64,000 nt of DNA from Chelatococcus reniformis (GCF_014640075.1 NZ_BMGG01000010.1:310001-374000); one strand, 5' to 3'. Positions 27,267 through 36,595 are shown, counted from the first letter of the stretch. A program made the numbers and translations. The notes: a model not told the origin generated them from the letters alone.

Positions 27267-28826
27267 TCAGTTCACCCCGCGCTCGTGGCCCTCCCAGTAG
27301 GGCTTGCGGATCTCGCGCTTCAGCACCTTGCCGACCGGGCTGCGCGGCAGGGCGTCGCTGAAGTCGATGCTCTTGGGCGCCTTGAGCGAGCCGAGCTTGT
27401 CCTTGCAAAAGGCGATGAGTTCCTCGGCGCCGGCGCTGGCGCCGGGCTTCAGTTGCACCACGGCCTTCACCGCCTCGCCCCATTTGGGGTCCGGCACACC
27501 GATGACGGCGCAATCCTGCACCGCCGGGTGTTCGAACAGCGCGGTCTCGATCTCGAAGGGGAAGATGTTGAAGCCGCCCGACACGATCATGTCGCGCTTG
27601 CGGTCGGTGATGAAGAAGAAGCCGTCTGCGTCGCGGTAGCCGATGTCGCCGGTATGGTGCCAGCCGAAGGTCTGGATCTCCGCCGTGGCGGCCTCGTCGT
27701 TGAGGTAGCGCGCCATGGCGGTGGGGCCGCGCATGACGATCTCGCCGACCTCCCCGGTGGCGAGCAGCCGTCCGTCCTCGCTCATCACCTCCATCGCCTC
27801 CACCGTCTGGCATTGCCGCCCGCAGGAGAGCAGCCGGTGGCGCTTGGCCGGGTCGCGCACCGCCTCCGCAGTCTCCCGCGGCGAGATGAAGGTGAGGGGG
27901 AAGCCGCATTCGGTCTGGCCATAGGATTGGCACATCACCGGGCCGATGCGCTCCACGCCCTCGGCGATCTTGTCGGGGGAGATGGGGGCCGCCGCCGAAA
28001 TCACGTAGCGCAGCGACGACAGATCCGTCGCAGCCAGCTTGGGGTGCGCCAGCAGGGCGTAGATGAGCGTCGGCGGCAGGAACAGCGTGGTCACGCGGTG
28101 CTCCTCGATCAGGCGCAGCACCTGATCGAGATCCGGCGTGGCGAGCATCACCGTTTTGCCGGAGACCGGCAGGTTGGCGAGGGCCACCATGCCGGCGGCG
28201 TGGGTGATGGGCGTCACGGCCAGATTGACCGGCTGGGCGTCGAAATGCAGGCAGGTCGACCAGGCGAGCACCGACATCAGCAGCCAGTTGTTGTCGGCCT
28301 GGGTCAGCTTGGGACGGCCGGTGGTGCCGCCGGTGGCCCCCTGCATGCCCAGCCCCTCGCCCGGCGCGCGGAAGTCGGGCCGCTCGTCGGGCTGCCCGGC
28401 GATCCAATCGTCCAGGAAGACGCCTTCCGCATCGGCCTGATCGATGGCCACGACGCGCCTGAGGCTCGGCACGCGGGCCTTGAGCTCCTTCACCTGGGCG
28501 GTGGCGGACGAATGGTAGAACAGCACCTCGCAGCCGCCCGCGCTCAGGATGTGGACGTTGTCGTCGATGGCGTTGCGCAGGTTGAGGTTGCACCAGGCGG
28601 CGCCCGCCCGGAGCGCGCCGATCATGGTCATCAGCGCCTGACCGCAATTGGGGCTGAAGACGGCGAAGCGCGTGCCGGTCGAGAAGCCCTCGGCCAGCAT
28701 CTGGTGGGCGAGGCGGTTCACGACGGTGCGCATCTGGGCATAGGTGAACTCGCCGCCGTTGCCCGCCAGCGCGGTGCCGTCGGGCGCATTCTGGGCACCG
28801 ATGTAGAACAGATCTGTAACGTGCAT
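27267..28826 (-). CDS. AMP-forming acyl-CoA synthetase
   Basis: A 519-residue ANL-family ligase that should make an acyl-CoA from a fatty or aromatic acid. The P-loop is the slightly unusual ATGGTTGRPKLTQ (about 164-176), with SYGQTECG (A5), HHTGDIGYRD (A7/A8), DRKRDMIVSGGFNIFP and the catalytic Lys in RSPVGKVLKREIRK. The ATG follows GGAGGGGGAGG. It lies 145 bases downstream of a solute-binding protein gene on the same strand and could activate the acid imported through it. AraC is the next gene upstream. Confidence 0.9.
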   Translation of the reverse strand: MHVTDLFYIGAQNAPDGTALAGNGGEFTYAQMRTVVNRLAHQMLAEGFSTGTRFAVFSPNCGQALMTMIGALRAGAAWCNLNLRNAIDDNVHILSAGGCEVLFYHSSATAQVKELKARVPSLRRVVAIDQADAEGVFLDDWIAGQPDERPDFRAPGEGLGMQGATGGTTGRPKLTQADNNWLLMSVLAWSTCLHFDAQPVNLAVTPITHAAGMVALANLPVSGKTVMLATPDLDQVLRLIEEHRVTTLFLPPTLIYALLAHPKLAATDLSSLRYVISAAAPISPDKIAEGVERIGPVMCQSYGQTECGFPLTFISPRETAEAVRDPAKRHRLLSCGRQCQTVEAMEVMSEDGRLLATGEVGEIVMRGPTAMARYLNDEAATAEIQTFGWHHTGDIGYRDADGFFFITDRKRDMIVSGGFNIFPFEIETALFEHPAVQDCAVIGVPDPKWGEAVKAVVQLKPGASAGAEELIAFCKDKLGSLKAPKSIDFSDALPRSPVGKVLKREIRKPYWEGHERGVN

Positions 28827-28971
28827 GGGCCTCCCCCTCCGACTGTTGTTGTCGATCGTTCTTATATGACCGATGGGTAAATTCTTCGCCGGAAGGGGTC
28901 AAGGAGCGTCCGGGGTGCTGCGCGCACCGGCGGGCTGCGACGGACGCCGCGTCACGTCTGCCACCCGGCCG

Positions 28972-30201
28972 CTACGGCACGGCGCAGGCCGGATTCATGG
29001 GCAGGAAGGCCTCGGCCCGGGGAATGGTCCGCACCGCCTCGTAATAGTCCCAGGGGGCCTTGCTCTCGGCTGGCGTCTTGACCCGGTAGAGTGTCGCATC
29101 GAACAGCACGCGCCCGTCGGCGCGGATCGAGGCCGGCCGGCCGAAGAAGTCGAAGGGCGTCGCCCGCATGGCCTTGTTGGCGGCCACCGCCTCGTCCGTT
29201 CCTGCGGTCTCGACGCCGTGCAGGTACTGCCGCACGGCGGTGTAGACGGCCGCGTGGTCCTTGGTCGGCATGATGCCGACCTTCTCCTTGAAGCGGCGGG
29301 CGAAGGCGCGCGCCGCATCGCTCTGGTCCCAGTAGAAGCTCGAGGTGAAGGTCAGGTTCTTGGCAACCTCCAGCCCGAGCGCGTTGATGTCGGTGATGTA
29401 GGTCAGAAAGCCCGTGAGCGTCGGCGTTCCCGTCCCGAGGCCGAACTCGTGCGCCTGCTTGAGCGCAGTGATGAAGTCGTTGCCGACGCTCGCCAGCGCG
29501 ACGACGTCGGCGCCCGACGTGCGTGCCTGCACGATGAAGGACGAGAAGTCGGTGGCGCCGATCGGATGGCGCGACGTGCCGACCACGCGGCCGCCGCTCG
29601 CCTCGATCACCTTGGTGGCTTCGACTTGAAGCGCGGCACCGAAGGCGTGGTCGACGGTGATGAAGTACCAGGCGCGCCCGCCGCGCTGCATCACCGCCCG
29701 GGCGGTGCCGGCCGTCAGGGTGTGGGTGTCGTCCGCCCAATGGGTGCTCACCGGCGCGCAGGTCTTGGCGGTGAAGTCGGACGTGGCGGCAGCGGTGATC
29801 ATCACCGTGCGCGACTTCTCGCGCGCCACCGTCTGGACGGCGAAGGCAACGGCGGTGACCGGCAGATCGACGATGGCGTCGACGCCCTCGACCTCGTACC
29901 AGCGGCGGGCGACGGCCGAGGCGATATCCGGCTTGTTCTGATGGTCGGCCGAGACGATCTGGATCGGCTTGCCGCGCACCTGGCCGCCCGCGTCGGCCGC
30001 GGCCAGTTCCGCGGCCACGACGGAGCCTTTGCCGGAGAGGTCGGCGTAGGGGCCGGAAAGGTCGGTCAGGACACCGATCCTGACGACATCGTCGGACACT
30101 TGCGCGCCGGCGCCGGTGGCGGCGCCAAGCAGCAGCAGGACCGTCGCCGCCGTGATCCACGCTCGCCGCGCCGTTCCAGGCGCGCGCCCGTCCTTCGCCA
30201 T
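28972..30201 (-). CDS. ABC transporter substrate-binding protein, branched-chain amino acid type
   Basis: The 409-residue periplasmic protein has a signal peptide (to about 33, ...GAATGAGAQ) and a complete Peripla_BP_6 body: VRIGVLTDLSGPYADLSGKG, VSADHQNKPDIA, SPTH-like APVSTHWADDTHTL, and the C-terminal YHEAVRTIP-like YYEAVRTIPRAEAF. In this family such proteins often bind aromatic or fatty acids and other carboxylates. Permease and ATPase genes are absent, so it is an orphan. The ATG follows GGGGAGG. The neighbouring ligase and AraC regulator suggest a carboxylate uptake and activation unit. Confidence 0.9.
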   Translation of the reverse strand: MAKDGRAPGTARRAWITAATVLLLLGAATGAGAQVSDDVVRIGVLTDLSGPYADLSGKGSVVAAELAAADAGGQVRGKPIQIVSADHQNKPDIASAVARRWYEVEGVDAIVDLPVTAVAFAVQTVAREKSRTVMITAAATSDFTAKTCAPVSTHWADDTHTLTAGTARAVMQRGGRAWYFITVDHAFGAALQVEATKVIEASGGRVVGTSRHPIGATDFSSFIVQARTSGADVVALASVGNDFITALKQAHEFGLGTGTPTLTGFLTYITDINALGLEVAKNLTFTSSFYWDQSDAARAFARRFKEKVGIMPTKDHAAVYTAVRQYLHGVETAGTDEAVAANKAMRATPFDFFGRPASIRADGRVLFDATLYRVKTPAESKAPWDYYEAVRTIPRAEAFLPMNPACAVP

Positions 30202-30357
30202 GTCAGCCTCCCCATCGCGCGTTGCGGCGAGCGACGGACGTCGGCCGGGCGATCATTGTCCGGCGCGGCGGCGCCGCGGCCTCCCTGTCCTCTTCAGACC
30301 GGTATAGCGGTCCCGTCCATCGGTCTTGAACACGACTTTGGGCGGAGCCTGCCTGCC

Positions 30358-31185
30358 TCAGCGGTCGAGATAGGCGCTGCGGTAGGCGCCGGGCGTCACG
30401 CCCAGGGTGCGGCGGAAGCTGCGGGTGAGGTGTGCCTGGTCGGCAAAGCCGGTGGCCGCGGCGACGTCGCCGAGAGGCCGGCCCTGGCGGATGAGGCGTG
30501 CCGCGGCGCGAACGCGGGCCTGGCGCTGGTAGGCATGCGGCGACATGCCGACGGCGCGGGCGAAGGCACGGTAGAGCCGGAACGGCGGCAGGCCGGCCGC
30601 TTGCGCGATCTGCGCGAGGCTGACGTGGCGATCGAGACGCTGGTCGAGGAACCGCCGCGCCAGCTGGACGGCGCGGGGCTCGCGGCCGGCGGCCGCGAGG
30701 GGCGCCGGCTCGCGGACGTGCCGGGCGAACAGCCGCGTGACGAAATCGAGGTAGCGCCCGTCGCGGGCAAGGAGCGGAGCCTCGGTCTCCGAGCCCGCGT
30801 GCACTGCCTGAAGCAGGTGCGCCAGCACCGGGTCGCGGATGATCGGACCGGCGAGCGCCGGCGCCAAGCCAGGCCGGCCGACGAGGCCGCCGAGCTCGGC
30901 CCCATCCACATAGAGCGTGCGCAGCCGCCAGCCCTCGCCGTCGATGGGCCAGCCCGCGTGCGGCTCCTCGGCGTCGATGGCGTAGACATCGCCCGCGCGG
31001 GCGACGAACTCGCCGCCGCGCATGCGGATGCGGATGGCCCCATCGGTGATGAGCGCGAAGCAGGCCGTGCCGTGTGTGTGCACGTCATAGGCATAGCCGC
31101 TGAAGCGTCCGCGCAGCAGCTCGGCGTGCCCCAGGGCGGGATCGCGCCAGATCTTGGTATCGACGCTTGCGGTCAACGGTCTCAC
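30358..31185 (-). CDS. AraC-family regulator
   Basis: The 275-residue protein (GTG start) has an N-terminal cupin-like AraC sensor domain (HTHGTACFALITDGAIRIRM; AGDVYAIDAEEPHAGWP) and two C-terminal helix-turn-helix units (HVSLAQIAQAAGLPPFRLYR and PLGDVAAATGFADQAHLTRS, followed by RRTLGVTPGAYR). It lies 156 bases upstream of the binding-protein gene in the same direction and is the probable regulator of the binding protein and ligase genes. Confidence 0.9.
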   Translation of the reverse strand: MRPLTASVDTKIWRDPALGHAELLRGRFSGYAYDVHTHGTACFALITDGAIRIRMRGGEFVARAGDVYAIDAEEPHAGWPIDGEGWRLRTLYVDGAELGGLVGRPGLAPALAGPIIRDPVLAHLLQAVHAGSETEAPLLARDGRYLDFVTRLFARHVREPAPLAAAGREPRAVQLARRFLDQRLDRHVSLAQIAQAAGLPPFRLYRAFARAVGMSPHAYQRQARVRAAARLIRQGRPLGDVAAATGFADQAHLTRSFRRTLGVTPGAYRSAYLDR

Positions 31186-31234
31186 GATGGGTTCGCTCGT
31201 CGTGCCCCAGCGTATCCGGGCCGGACGGCGCGCG

Positions 31235-31663
31235 CTACTTCAGCAGGGCGTACTTGCCGACCAGGCGCCCTACGGCTTTGCGGCTACCGTAGATGCCGAC
31301 GCCCACATAGGCGAGGGCATCGGTCTCGACCGTCCGCACGGCGGCACCGAAGGCGGCGTAGTCGGTCGTCTGCTGGCCCTGGGCTGGAAAGTCCACCAGG
31401 TCGACGGTGCCGGCCCGCGCCTTGGCGCGCAACGCCTGCAGCTGCGGGGCAGGGGCGGCGAGGACGGCGATGCCGATCGGGATCAGCCCCGGGTGGATGT
31501 CGCCCGAGGCGTCGACCAGGTCGTGGCCGGCGAGATCGGGGTGGCGCTTCCCCAGAGTGAGCGCGATCACCGCCGCCGCATTGGCCGCGCGGCCCGGCGG
31601 CAGCGCGTCGTCCACGACGATGACGCAGCGCTGCGGCTCGGCTTCTTCCACGATGTCGTTCAT
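31235..31663 (-). CDS. DUF2000 family protein
   Basis: A 142-residue protein matching DUF2000: it opens with RCVIVVDDALPPGRAANAAA, VIALTLGKRHPDLAG and continues with IPIAVLAAP-like GIAVLAAPAPQLQALRAKA. The fold is PTH2-like (peptidyl-tRNA hydrolase II), but no activity is established for the family. It lies upstream of the AraC gene on the same strand (49 bases) and divergent from the hydroxyacid dehydrogenase gene. Confidence 0.82.
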   Translation of the reverse strand: MNDIVEEAEPQRCVIVVDDALPPGRAANAAAVIALTLGKRHPDLAGHDLVDASGDIHPGLIPIGIAVLAAPAPQLQALRAKARAGTVDLVDFPAQGQQTTDYAAFGAAVRTVETDALAYVGVGIYGSRKAVGRLVGKYALLK

Positions 31664-31757
31664 GCCCGTCGGCTATCCCTCTCCAAGACGCAAGACGAGA
31701 AGCCCTGTGCCACCGATCGGCGGCGCGGTCTTGAACGCTATTGCGAGCCCCGCCACC

Positions 31758-32777
31758 ATGGGCGACGCCACTTCCTCTCGCGCACAAGGACGCCATCTCT
31801 TGCAGGCACCCGAGTTTCCTCAGCATCCCGTCCGGATCGTCGTGTTGGATCGCGACACGCTGCCTCCGGACATCCCGTTTCGGCGTCCGGCCTTCCCCCA
31901 TCACCTCGAGGAGTTTCCCAGCAGCAGCGAGGGCGAGGCGGCGGTGCGTATCGCCGAGGCCGATGTGGTGATCACCAACAAGGTGCCGCTGCGCGCGGAT
32001 CTGCTCGCGCATGCGCCCCGTCTGCGCCTCATCGCGGTGGCCGCGACGGGCTATGACGTCGTCGACCTCAGGGCCTGCACGGCGCGCGGCATCCGCGTGT
32101 GCAACGTGCGCGGCTATGCCGTCCGCTCGGTCCCCGAGCACACTTTCGCGCTCATCCTGGCGCTGCGCCGCAACCTCTTCGCCTATCGCGCCTCGGTGGC
32201 CGATGGAGCGTGGCAGCGCGCCCCGCAGTTCTGCTATTTCGAGGGCACGATCCAGGACCTTGCCGGCTCCACCCTGGGCATCATCGGCCACGGGGCACTG
32301 GGCCAGGCCGTCGCCGCCATCGGCCGCGCCTTCGGCATGAACGTGCTGGTGGCGGCCCGCAGGGGCGAAAGCGGCGGCCCTCGCACGCCGTTCGACGAGG
32401 TGCTGCGGCACAGCGACGTCATCTCTCTGCACGCGCCGCTGACGGCCGAGACGCGTGGCATGATCGGTCCGCGCGAATTCGCGCTGATGGAGCGCCGGCC
32501 GCTCGTCATCAACACGGGACGGGGCGGCCTCGTCGATGAGCATGCCCTGGTGGCCGCGCTGACGAGCGGCCGCATCGCCGGCGCGGGCTTCGACGTGGCG
32601 TCCACCGAGCCGCCGCCGGCGGACCACCCGTTCATGGCGGTGATCGGGCGCGCCGACTTCATCCTGACGCCGCACGTCGCCTGGGCGAGCACCCAAGCCA
32701 TCCGCACCCTGGCCGATCAGGTGATCGACAACATCGAGCGCTTCATCGCCGGGGAGCCCGTGGACTTCGTCGCCTGA
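31758..32777 (+). CDS. D-2-hydroxyacid dehydrogenase
   Basis: The 339-residue enzyme of the D-isomer 2-hydroxyacid dehydrogenase family reduces a 2-keto acid, or oxidises the D-hydroxy acid, with NAD(P)H. The nucleotide-binding GIIGHGALGQAVA, the catalytic arginine in INTGRGGLVDE, the glutamate in FDVASTEPP and the histidine in TPHVAWAS are in order. It resembles glycerate/hydroxypyruvate-type members. I use the ATG at 31758; the longer frame would read through the divergent promoter of the DUF2000 gene. Confidence 0.9.
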   Translation: MGDATSSRAQGRHLLQAPEFPQHPVRIVVLDRDTLPPDIPFRRPAFPHHLEEFPSSSEGEAAVRIAEADVVITNKVPLRADLLAHAPRLRLIAVAATGYDVVDLRACTARGIRVCNVRGYAVRSVPEHTFALILALRRNLFAYRASVADGAWQRAPQFCYFEGTIQDLAGSTLGIIGHGALGQAVAAIGRAFGMNVLVAARRGESGGPRTPFDEVLRHSDVISLHAPLTAETRGMIGPREFALMERRPLVINTGRGGLVDEHALVAALTSGRIAGAGFDVASTEPPPADHPFMAVIGRADFILTPHVAWASTQAIRTLADQVIDNIERFIAGEPVDFVA

Positions 32778-32798
32778 ACGGGGCCAACCGCTTGCCGA

Positions 32799-33095
32799 TC
32801 AGCTCCGACGCCACAGGAACAGACGCTCGTAGCATTCCGGGGCGGAGACCTGGCTAGCGTCCGAGGCGCACTCCGGACCGGAAATAATCCGGTGGCCTCG
32901 CGCGTTCATGCAGGCCTGGATGTATTGGCCATCCCTCACATTTACAGGCGTGGACGAGCTGAAGTCCGGCTTGAGCTGCTCGATCCATTGCTGACGGCAC
33001 GCACCCATGGCGCGCTCGGGGCTCTCGACGGGCCCGATGTCGAACAGCCAGGACCCGAGGGCCAGCAGCGCCAAGACAACCCCAAACACCTTCAT
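32799..33095 (-). CDS. small exported or membrane-anchored protein, unrecognised
   Basis: I do not recognise this 98-residue protein. From the ATG at 33095 it has an N-terminal hydrophobic segment (MKVFGVVLALLALGSWLF), then a soluble part with four cysteines (ACRQQW, ACMNARGH, PECASD, PECYERL) that could form two disulfides in the periplasm. It is convergent with the hydroxyacid dehydrogenase gene. The frame is open upstream to 33131. Confidence 0.65.
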   Translation of the reverse strand: MKVFGVVLALLALGSWLFDIGPVESPERAMGACRQQWIEQLKPDFSSSTPVNVRDGQYIQACMNARGHRIISGPECASDASQVSAPECYERLFLWRRS

Positions 33096-33241
33096 CGCGC
33101 GTCCCCACCGCAAAGCCCTGGCGGCACACATAGCGCGACGATTGACGAGGGGCGACGGAATTAATCGCTTACGCTAAGCCGGCTTGTGAGTTCACCCTTC
33201 AAAAAGCCAGCATGCGGCCGATGAGAGCGCCGGCGGCGCGA

Positions 33242-34174
33242 TCAGAGGCTCAGTGACCAGGTCTGGCCGACCAGGTCGTGGCCGAAGGAGTGGTGCGGCG
33301 CTTCGTCGATCAGTGCGAACCCGGCTCGCTCGTAGAGCCGCCGGGCAGACGTCAGGACGCTGTTGGTCCACAATTCCAGACGCTGATATCCCGCCTGGCG
33401 CGCTCGCTCGATGCACGTGGCGACCAGCACCTTGCCGACGCCTGCGCCGCGCATGTCGGGCTCGACATAGAGCAGCCTGAGCTTTCCCACCATGCTCGTG
33501 TCTCCGCGCACGAGGAAGACCGAACCGACGACGCGGTCATCCAGCTCGGCGATCCAGGCGCCCTCGTGCGCCGGATCGAACGACTGATGGAAGTCGCAGA
33601 GGATGCGTGCGGCCAGGGCTTCGTAGTCGTTGTTCCAGCCGTATTCCTGCGCGTAGAGAACGGTCTGGCGATGGATGACCCAGCCCAGATCGCCCGGCCT
33701 GAGGCCGCGCAGCGACACGCCCCGGCCGGTGTCTGCCTCGAACATCCGTGTCAGGGTCTTGGCCGCAGTGAGCACGGGTGCGCGCCTCGCCGGCGGCAGC
33801 GCGTCGAGCAGCGCACCGACCGCCTCGCGCGTGTTGCCCTCCAGCGCGGTGAACGCCGCACGGCCGGCTTGCGTGAGCGACAGCAGCTGATGACGGCCGT
33901 GCCGCGGATCTTCTCGGGCCTCCACCAGTCCCCGCTCGGCGAACCGCCTCAGCGTGCGGCTGATCTGGGCCCGGTCGAGACCAAGGGCGCGAGCGAGTTC
34001 CGCCGCCGTCGGATCGGTCCTGTGGGCGAGCTCATAGAGGATGCGCGCCTCGCTCAGCGTGAAGGGGCTCTTGTCGAGGCGTGAATTCAGCAGCCCGAGC
34101 CGGGTCGTGTAGACCCGATTGAAGGCGCGCAAGGCCGCGATGTCGTGTGCGTCGTTCTCGGTTGGCATTCGCAT
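33242..34174 (-). CDS. MarR regulator fused to a GNAT acetyltransferase
   Basis: A 310-residue two-domain protein. Residues about 1-150 are a MarR winged helix (FTLSEARILYELAHRTDPTA, AELARALGLDRAQISRTLRR, EAREDPRHGRHQLLSLT). Residues about 160-310 are a GNAT acetyltransferase with the acetyl-CoA loop LLYVEPDMRGAGVGKVLVAT. Such fusions are known in many proteobacteria; the acetyl acceptor is unknown. Two 17-base palindromes stand just before the start, so it most likely represses itself. The frame begins at 34201 inside one palindrome, therefore I prefer the ATG at 34174 (34168 also possible). Confidence 0.88.
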   Translation of the reverse strand: MRMPTENDAHDIAALRAFNRVYTTRLGLLNSRLDKSPFTLSEARILYELAHRTDPTAAELARALGLDRAQISRTLRRFAERGLVEAREDPRHGRHQLLSLTQAGRAAFTALEGNTREAVGALLDALPPARRAPVLTAAKTLTRMFEADTGRGVSLRGLRPGDLGWVIHRQTVLYAQEYGWNNDYEALAARILCDFHQSFDPAHEGAWIAELDDRVVGSVFLVRGDTSMVGKLRLLYVEPDMRGAGVGKVLVATCIERARQAGYQRLELWTNSVLTSARRLYERAGFALIDEAPHHSFGHDLVGQTWSLSL

Positions 34175-34183
34175 CGGCCACAG

Positions 34184-34225
34184 TGTTGATCTGATCAACA
34201 TTAGAGGATGTTGATTGGATCAACA
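34184..34225. promoter_or_regulatory. twin palindromic operators of the MarR-GNAT gene
   Basis: Two near-identical 17-base palindromes, TGTTGATCTGATCAACA (34184-34200) and TGTTGATTGGATCAACA (34209-34225), with centres 25 bases apart. Both have TGTTGAT/ATCAACA arms, the size and symmetry of MarR operators. They lie directly upstream of the MarR-GNAT start codon and downstream of the methyltransferase gene. Confidence 0.8.
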
Positions 34226-34309
34226 AGTGGCCGGGCGCCCGCCCGGTGTCGAGCCGAGAACGCGAGGTCGGTGCCGGCCGCGTCTCTCTCCTGCGGGCCG
34301 CGCTCCAGC

Positions 34310-35380
34310 TCAAGGCCGCGCCTCGATCACCATGTTGAACGGGCCCTGCGTCGCGCGGCGCACGCGCGAGAAGCCGCCCCCGGATATGACCTCGGCGATC
34401 TTGGCTTCGCCGGCCTGGGCGCCGAGACCTTCCCCGACCTCCTGGTCGAGGGATGTGGGAAGGCAGATCATGGTCGAGGCATTGTAGTAGAGACGGCCCA
34501 CCGGGTTCAGGTTTGCTTCCGGCCGGTCTTCGGCGATGGGCTCGACAACCATCCACGTCCCGTCCGTCTTGATGAGCGAGCGGATGTGCGCGGCGCAGCC
34601 CCGGGGATCACCCATGTCGTGCAGGCAATCGTACATCGTGATCAGATCGAAATCCCGCTCGCCGATGCTCTTGGCAGCCGACGTCTCGAAGCGGACGTTG
34701 CCGGACGATCGATGTGTAGCGGCGTGCTGCCTCGCCTCCTCGATGGACGGCTCGTGGAAATCGAAGCCGACGAAGCTGCTGCTGGGATAGGCCTGCGCCA
34801 TGAGCAGTGTCGAGAAGCCGACGCCGCAGCCGATGTCGGCGACCTTGATCCCCTCTTTCAACCTGGCCTCGACGCCGTCGAGCGCCGGGATCCAGCTTTG
34901 CACGATGGAGTTGACATAGGTGGGGCGAAAGAAGGAGCCGACGGAGCAGAACAGGCAACCGGCGCTGTCCCCCCAGCGCACACCCGTGCCGCTGCGGATG
35001 GCCTGCTCGACCTTGGCTTCGCCCTCGATCATGGCGGCCACGAGATCGAAGGCGCCGGCGAGGTAGACGGGGCTGTCCTTGACCCCGAACACCATCGCCT
35101 GCTCCGGCGACAGGCTGAAGCGGTTCTCCTGCGCATCGAAGGTGATGAAGCCGTTGGCCGCCTGCGCCATGGCCCATTCGCGCACATAGCGCTCCCCCAG
35201 GGCGCCAGTGCGCTCGGCCAGTTCCTTCGGTGTCGCGGGCCCATCGCGGTAAAGAGCATCGAACAGGCCCAGCCGAAACCCGACCCGGGTGGTCGGAACG
35301 CTGAAGGCGCCGCCGAGGTCGCCGAGCATCTTGCCGACGAAGGCGTGTAGTTGTTCTTCGGACCCCGCGGTCATCGTCAT
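34310..35380 (-). CDS. SAM-dependent methyltransferase with N-terminal winged helix
   Basis: A 356-residue class I methyltransferase. The N-terminal third looks like a dimerisation winged helix (LGLFDALYRDGPATPKELAE, RTGALGERYVREWAMAQAAN), as in O-methyltransferase-like proteins. SAM-binding motif I is VADIGCGVGFSTLL (about 182-195), with FVGFDFHEPSIEEAR and the DLITMYDCLHDMGDP segment following. The methyl acceptor is unknown; relatives are often annotated as ubiquinone/menaquinone-like or small-molecule methyltransferases. The second ATG (35374) has the better spacing to GGAGA. It is divergent from an AraC gene 198 bases away, which may regulate it. Confidence 0.87.
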   Translation of the reverse strand: MTMTAGSEEQLHAFVGKMLGDLGGAFSVPTTRVGFRLGLFDALYRDGPATPKELAERTGALGERYVREWAMAQAANGFITFDAQENRFSLSPEQAMVFGVKDSPVYLAGAFDLVAAMIEGEAKVEQAIRSGTGVRWGDSAGCLFCSVGSFFRPTYVNSIVQSWIPALDGVEARLKEGIKVADIGCGVGFSTLLMAQAYPSSSFVGFDFHEPSIEEARQHAATHRSSGNVRFETSAAKSIGERDFDLITMYDCLHDMGDPRGCAAHIRSLIKTDGTWMVVEPIAEDRPEANLNPVGRLYYNASTMICLPTSLDQEVGEGLGAQAGEAKIAEVISGGGFSRVRRATQGPFNMVIEARP

Positions 35381-35578
35381 TCTCCATCGGCAATCCGGTC
35401 GGCGAACGGCCGCCCGCCGGGTTCTGCGCCGTCCCGCCGCGTGCTAAAGAAGAGGTGGTGGCTCAAGAGGTGCGACCCGTTCCCCGCAGCCAGGCTCGCA
35501 TGGCGTGGCCGCAGGAAAGTTTGCCGATCGTCCGGGACTTTGTGCCGCCTGATCTCTGCACGCGGGCAGGAGGATCGG

Positions 35579-36595
35579 ATGGACGCATTGTCGGAGGCCT
35601 TGAGCTCGGTGCGGATGACCGGCGCGATTTTTCTCGACGCCGAATTCACCGCGCCCTGGAGCTTTGCAGCACCGCTGGCTCGGCAGTCGGCGCTGGTACT
35701 GGCGCCGGGAACCGAACGGATCATCAACTATCACCTGGTGACCGAGGGTAAGGCCTGGGTGAAGATCGAAGGCCAGCCGGACGTGTCGGTCGAGGCCGGG
35801 GAGATCGTGATCATCCCCCACGGGGAAGCCCACACCTTCTGCAACGGCACGCCCGACATCGCCTTCGACGGGGCAAAGTCGCTCAGCAAACACGTGGCCG
35901 GTCAGTTGAACACGCTGCGTTGGGGCGGGGGCGGGACGGCGACGAAGTTCGTATGCGGGTTCATGGGATGCGAGCGGCAGGCGGAACGCTCGTTCCTCGC
36001 CGGCCTGCCCACCACGCTCAAGGTCAACATCCGCGCCAACGGCACTGGAGCCTGGCTGGAGAATTCCATCCGCTATCTGGTCTCGGAAAGCCAGTTGGGT
36101 CAGACCGGCCACAGCATCCTGCTGTCGAAGATGGCAGAGGCGTTGTTCATCGAGACCTTGCGCTGCTACATCAAGGTTCTCCCCCAGGACGCCAAGGGGT
36201 GGCTGGCGGGCGCGCGAGACCCGATCGCGGGCGCAGCGCTGGCGCTCCTGCACCGACGGCCCGCCGCGCATTGGACCGCCGACCGGCTGGCGAGAGACAT
36301 CGGCGCCTCCCGCTCCGTGCTCTGCGAACGCTTCACCCGCTATCTGGGCGAAGCGCCCCTCACCTACCTGGCGCGCTGGCGCATGCAACTGGCGTCGCGC
36401 CGGCTCCAGACGACGAAGGACACCGTGCTCCAGGTCGGGCTGGCAGTCGGCTACGAGTCGGAGGCTGCGTTCGTTCGGGCCTTCAAGCGCGAATTCGGCC
36501 TGCCGCCGGCTCGCTATCGCAAGGCGTTGGCCCAGGCCTGGCGGACAGAGCGAGAACATCGAGGGGGAGCCGCTTCACACGCACACGATATTTAG
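35579..36595 (+). CDS. AraC-family regulator with cupin sensor (Cupin_6)
   Basis: The 338-residue protein starts at the ATG at 35579, after AGGAGG. An N-terminal cupin domain (INYHLVTEGKAWVKIEGQPD; VIIPHGEAHTFCNGTP) is followed by a C-terminal AraC pair of helix-turn-helices (HWTADRLARDIGASRSVLCE; DTVLQVGLAVGYESEAAFVR, then AFKREFGLPPARYR). Cupin_6-type AraC regulators typically control neighbouring oxidoreductase or transferase genes; here the divergent methyltransferase is the obvious candidate. Confidence 0.9.
   Translation: MDALSEALSSVRMTGAIFLDAEFTAPWSFAAPLARQSALVLAPGTERIINYHLVTEGKAWVKIEGQPDVSVEAGEIVIIPHGEAHTFCNGTPDIAFDGAKSLSKHVAGQLNTLRWGGGGTATKFVCGFMGCERQAERSFLAGLPTTLKVNIRANGTGAWLENSIRYLVSESQLGQTGHSILLSKMAEALFIETLRCYIKVLPQDAKGWLAGARDPIAGAALALLHRRPAAHWTADRLARDIGASRSVLCERFTRYLGEAPLTYLARWRMQLASRRLQTTKDTVLQVGLAVGYESEAAFVRAFKREFGLPPARYRKALAQAWRTEREHRGGAASHAHDI

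Noticed and set aside
28853-28860. CGATCGTT before the 27267-28826 ligase gene as a third operator of the acyl-CoA cluster
   Set aside because: Only the CGATCG centre and a few flanking bases agree; this palindromic hexamer is common in GC-rich genomes.
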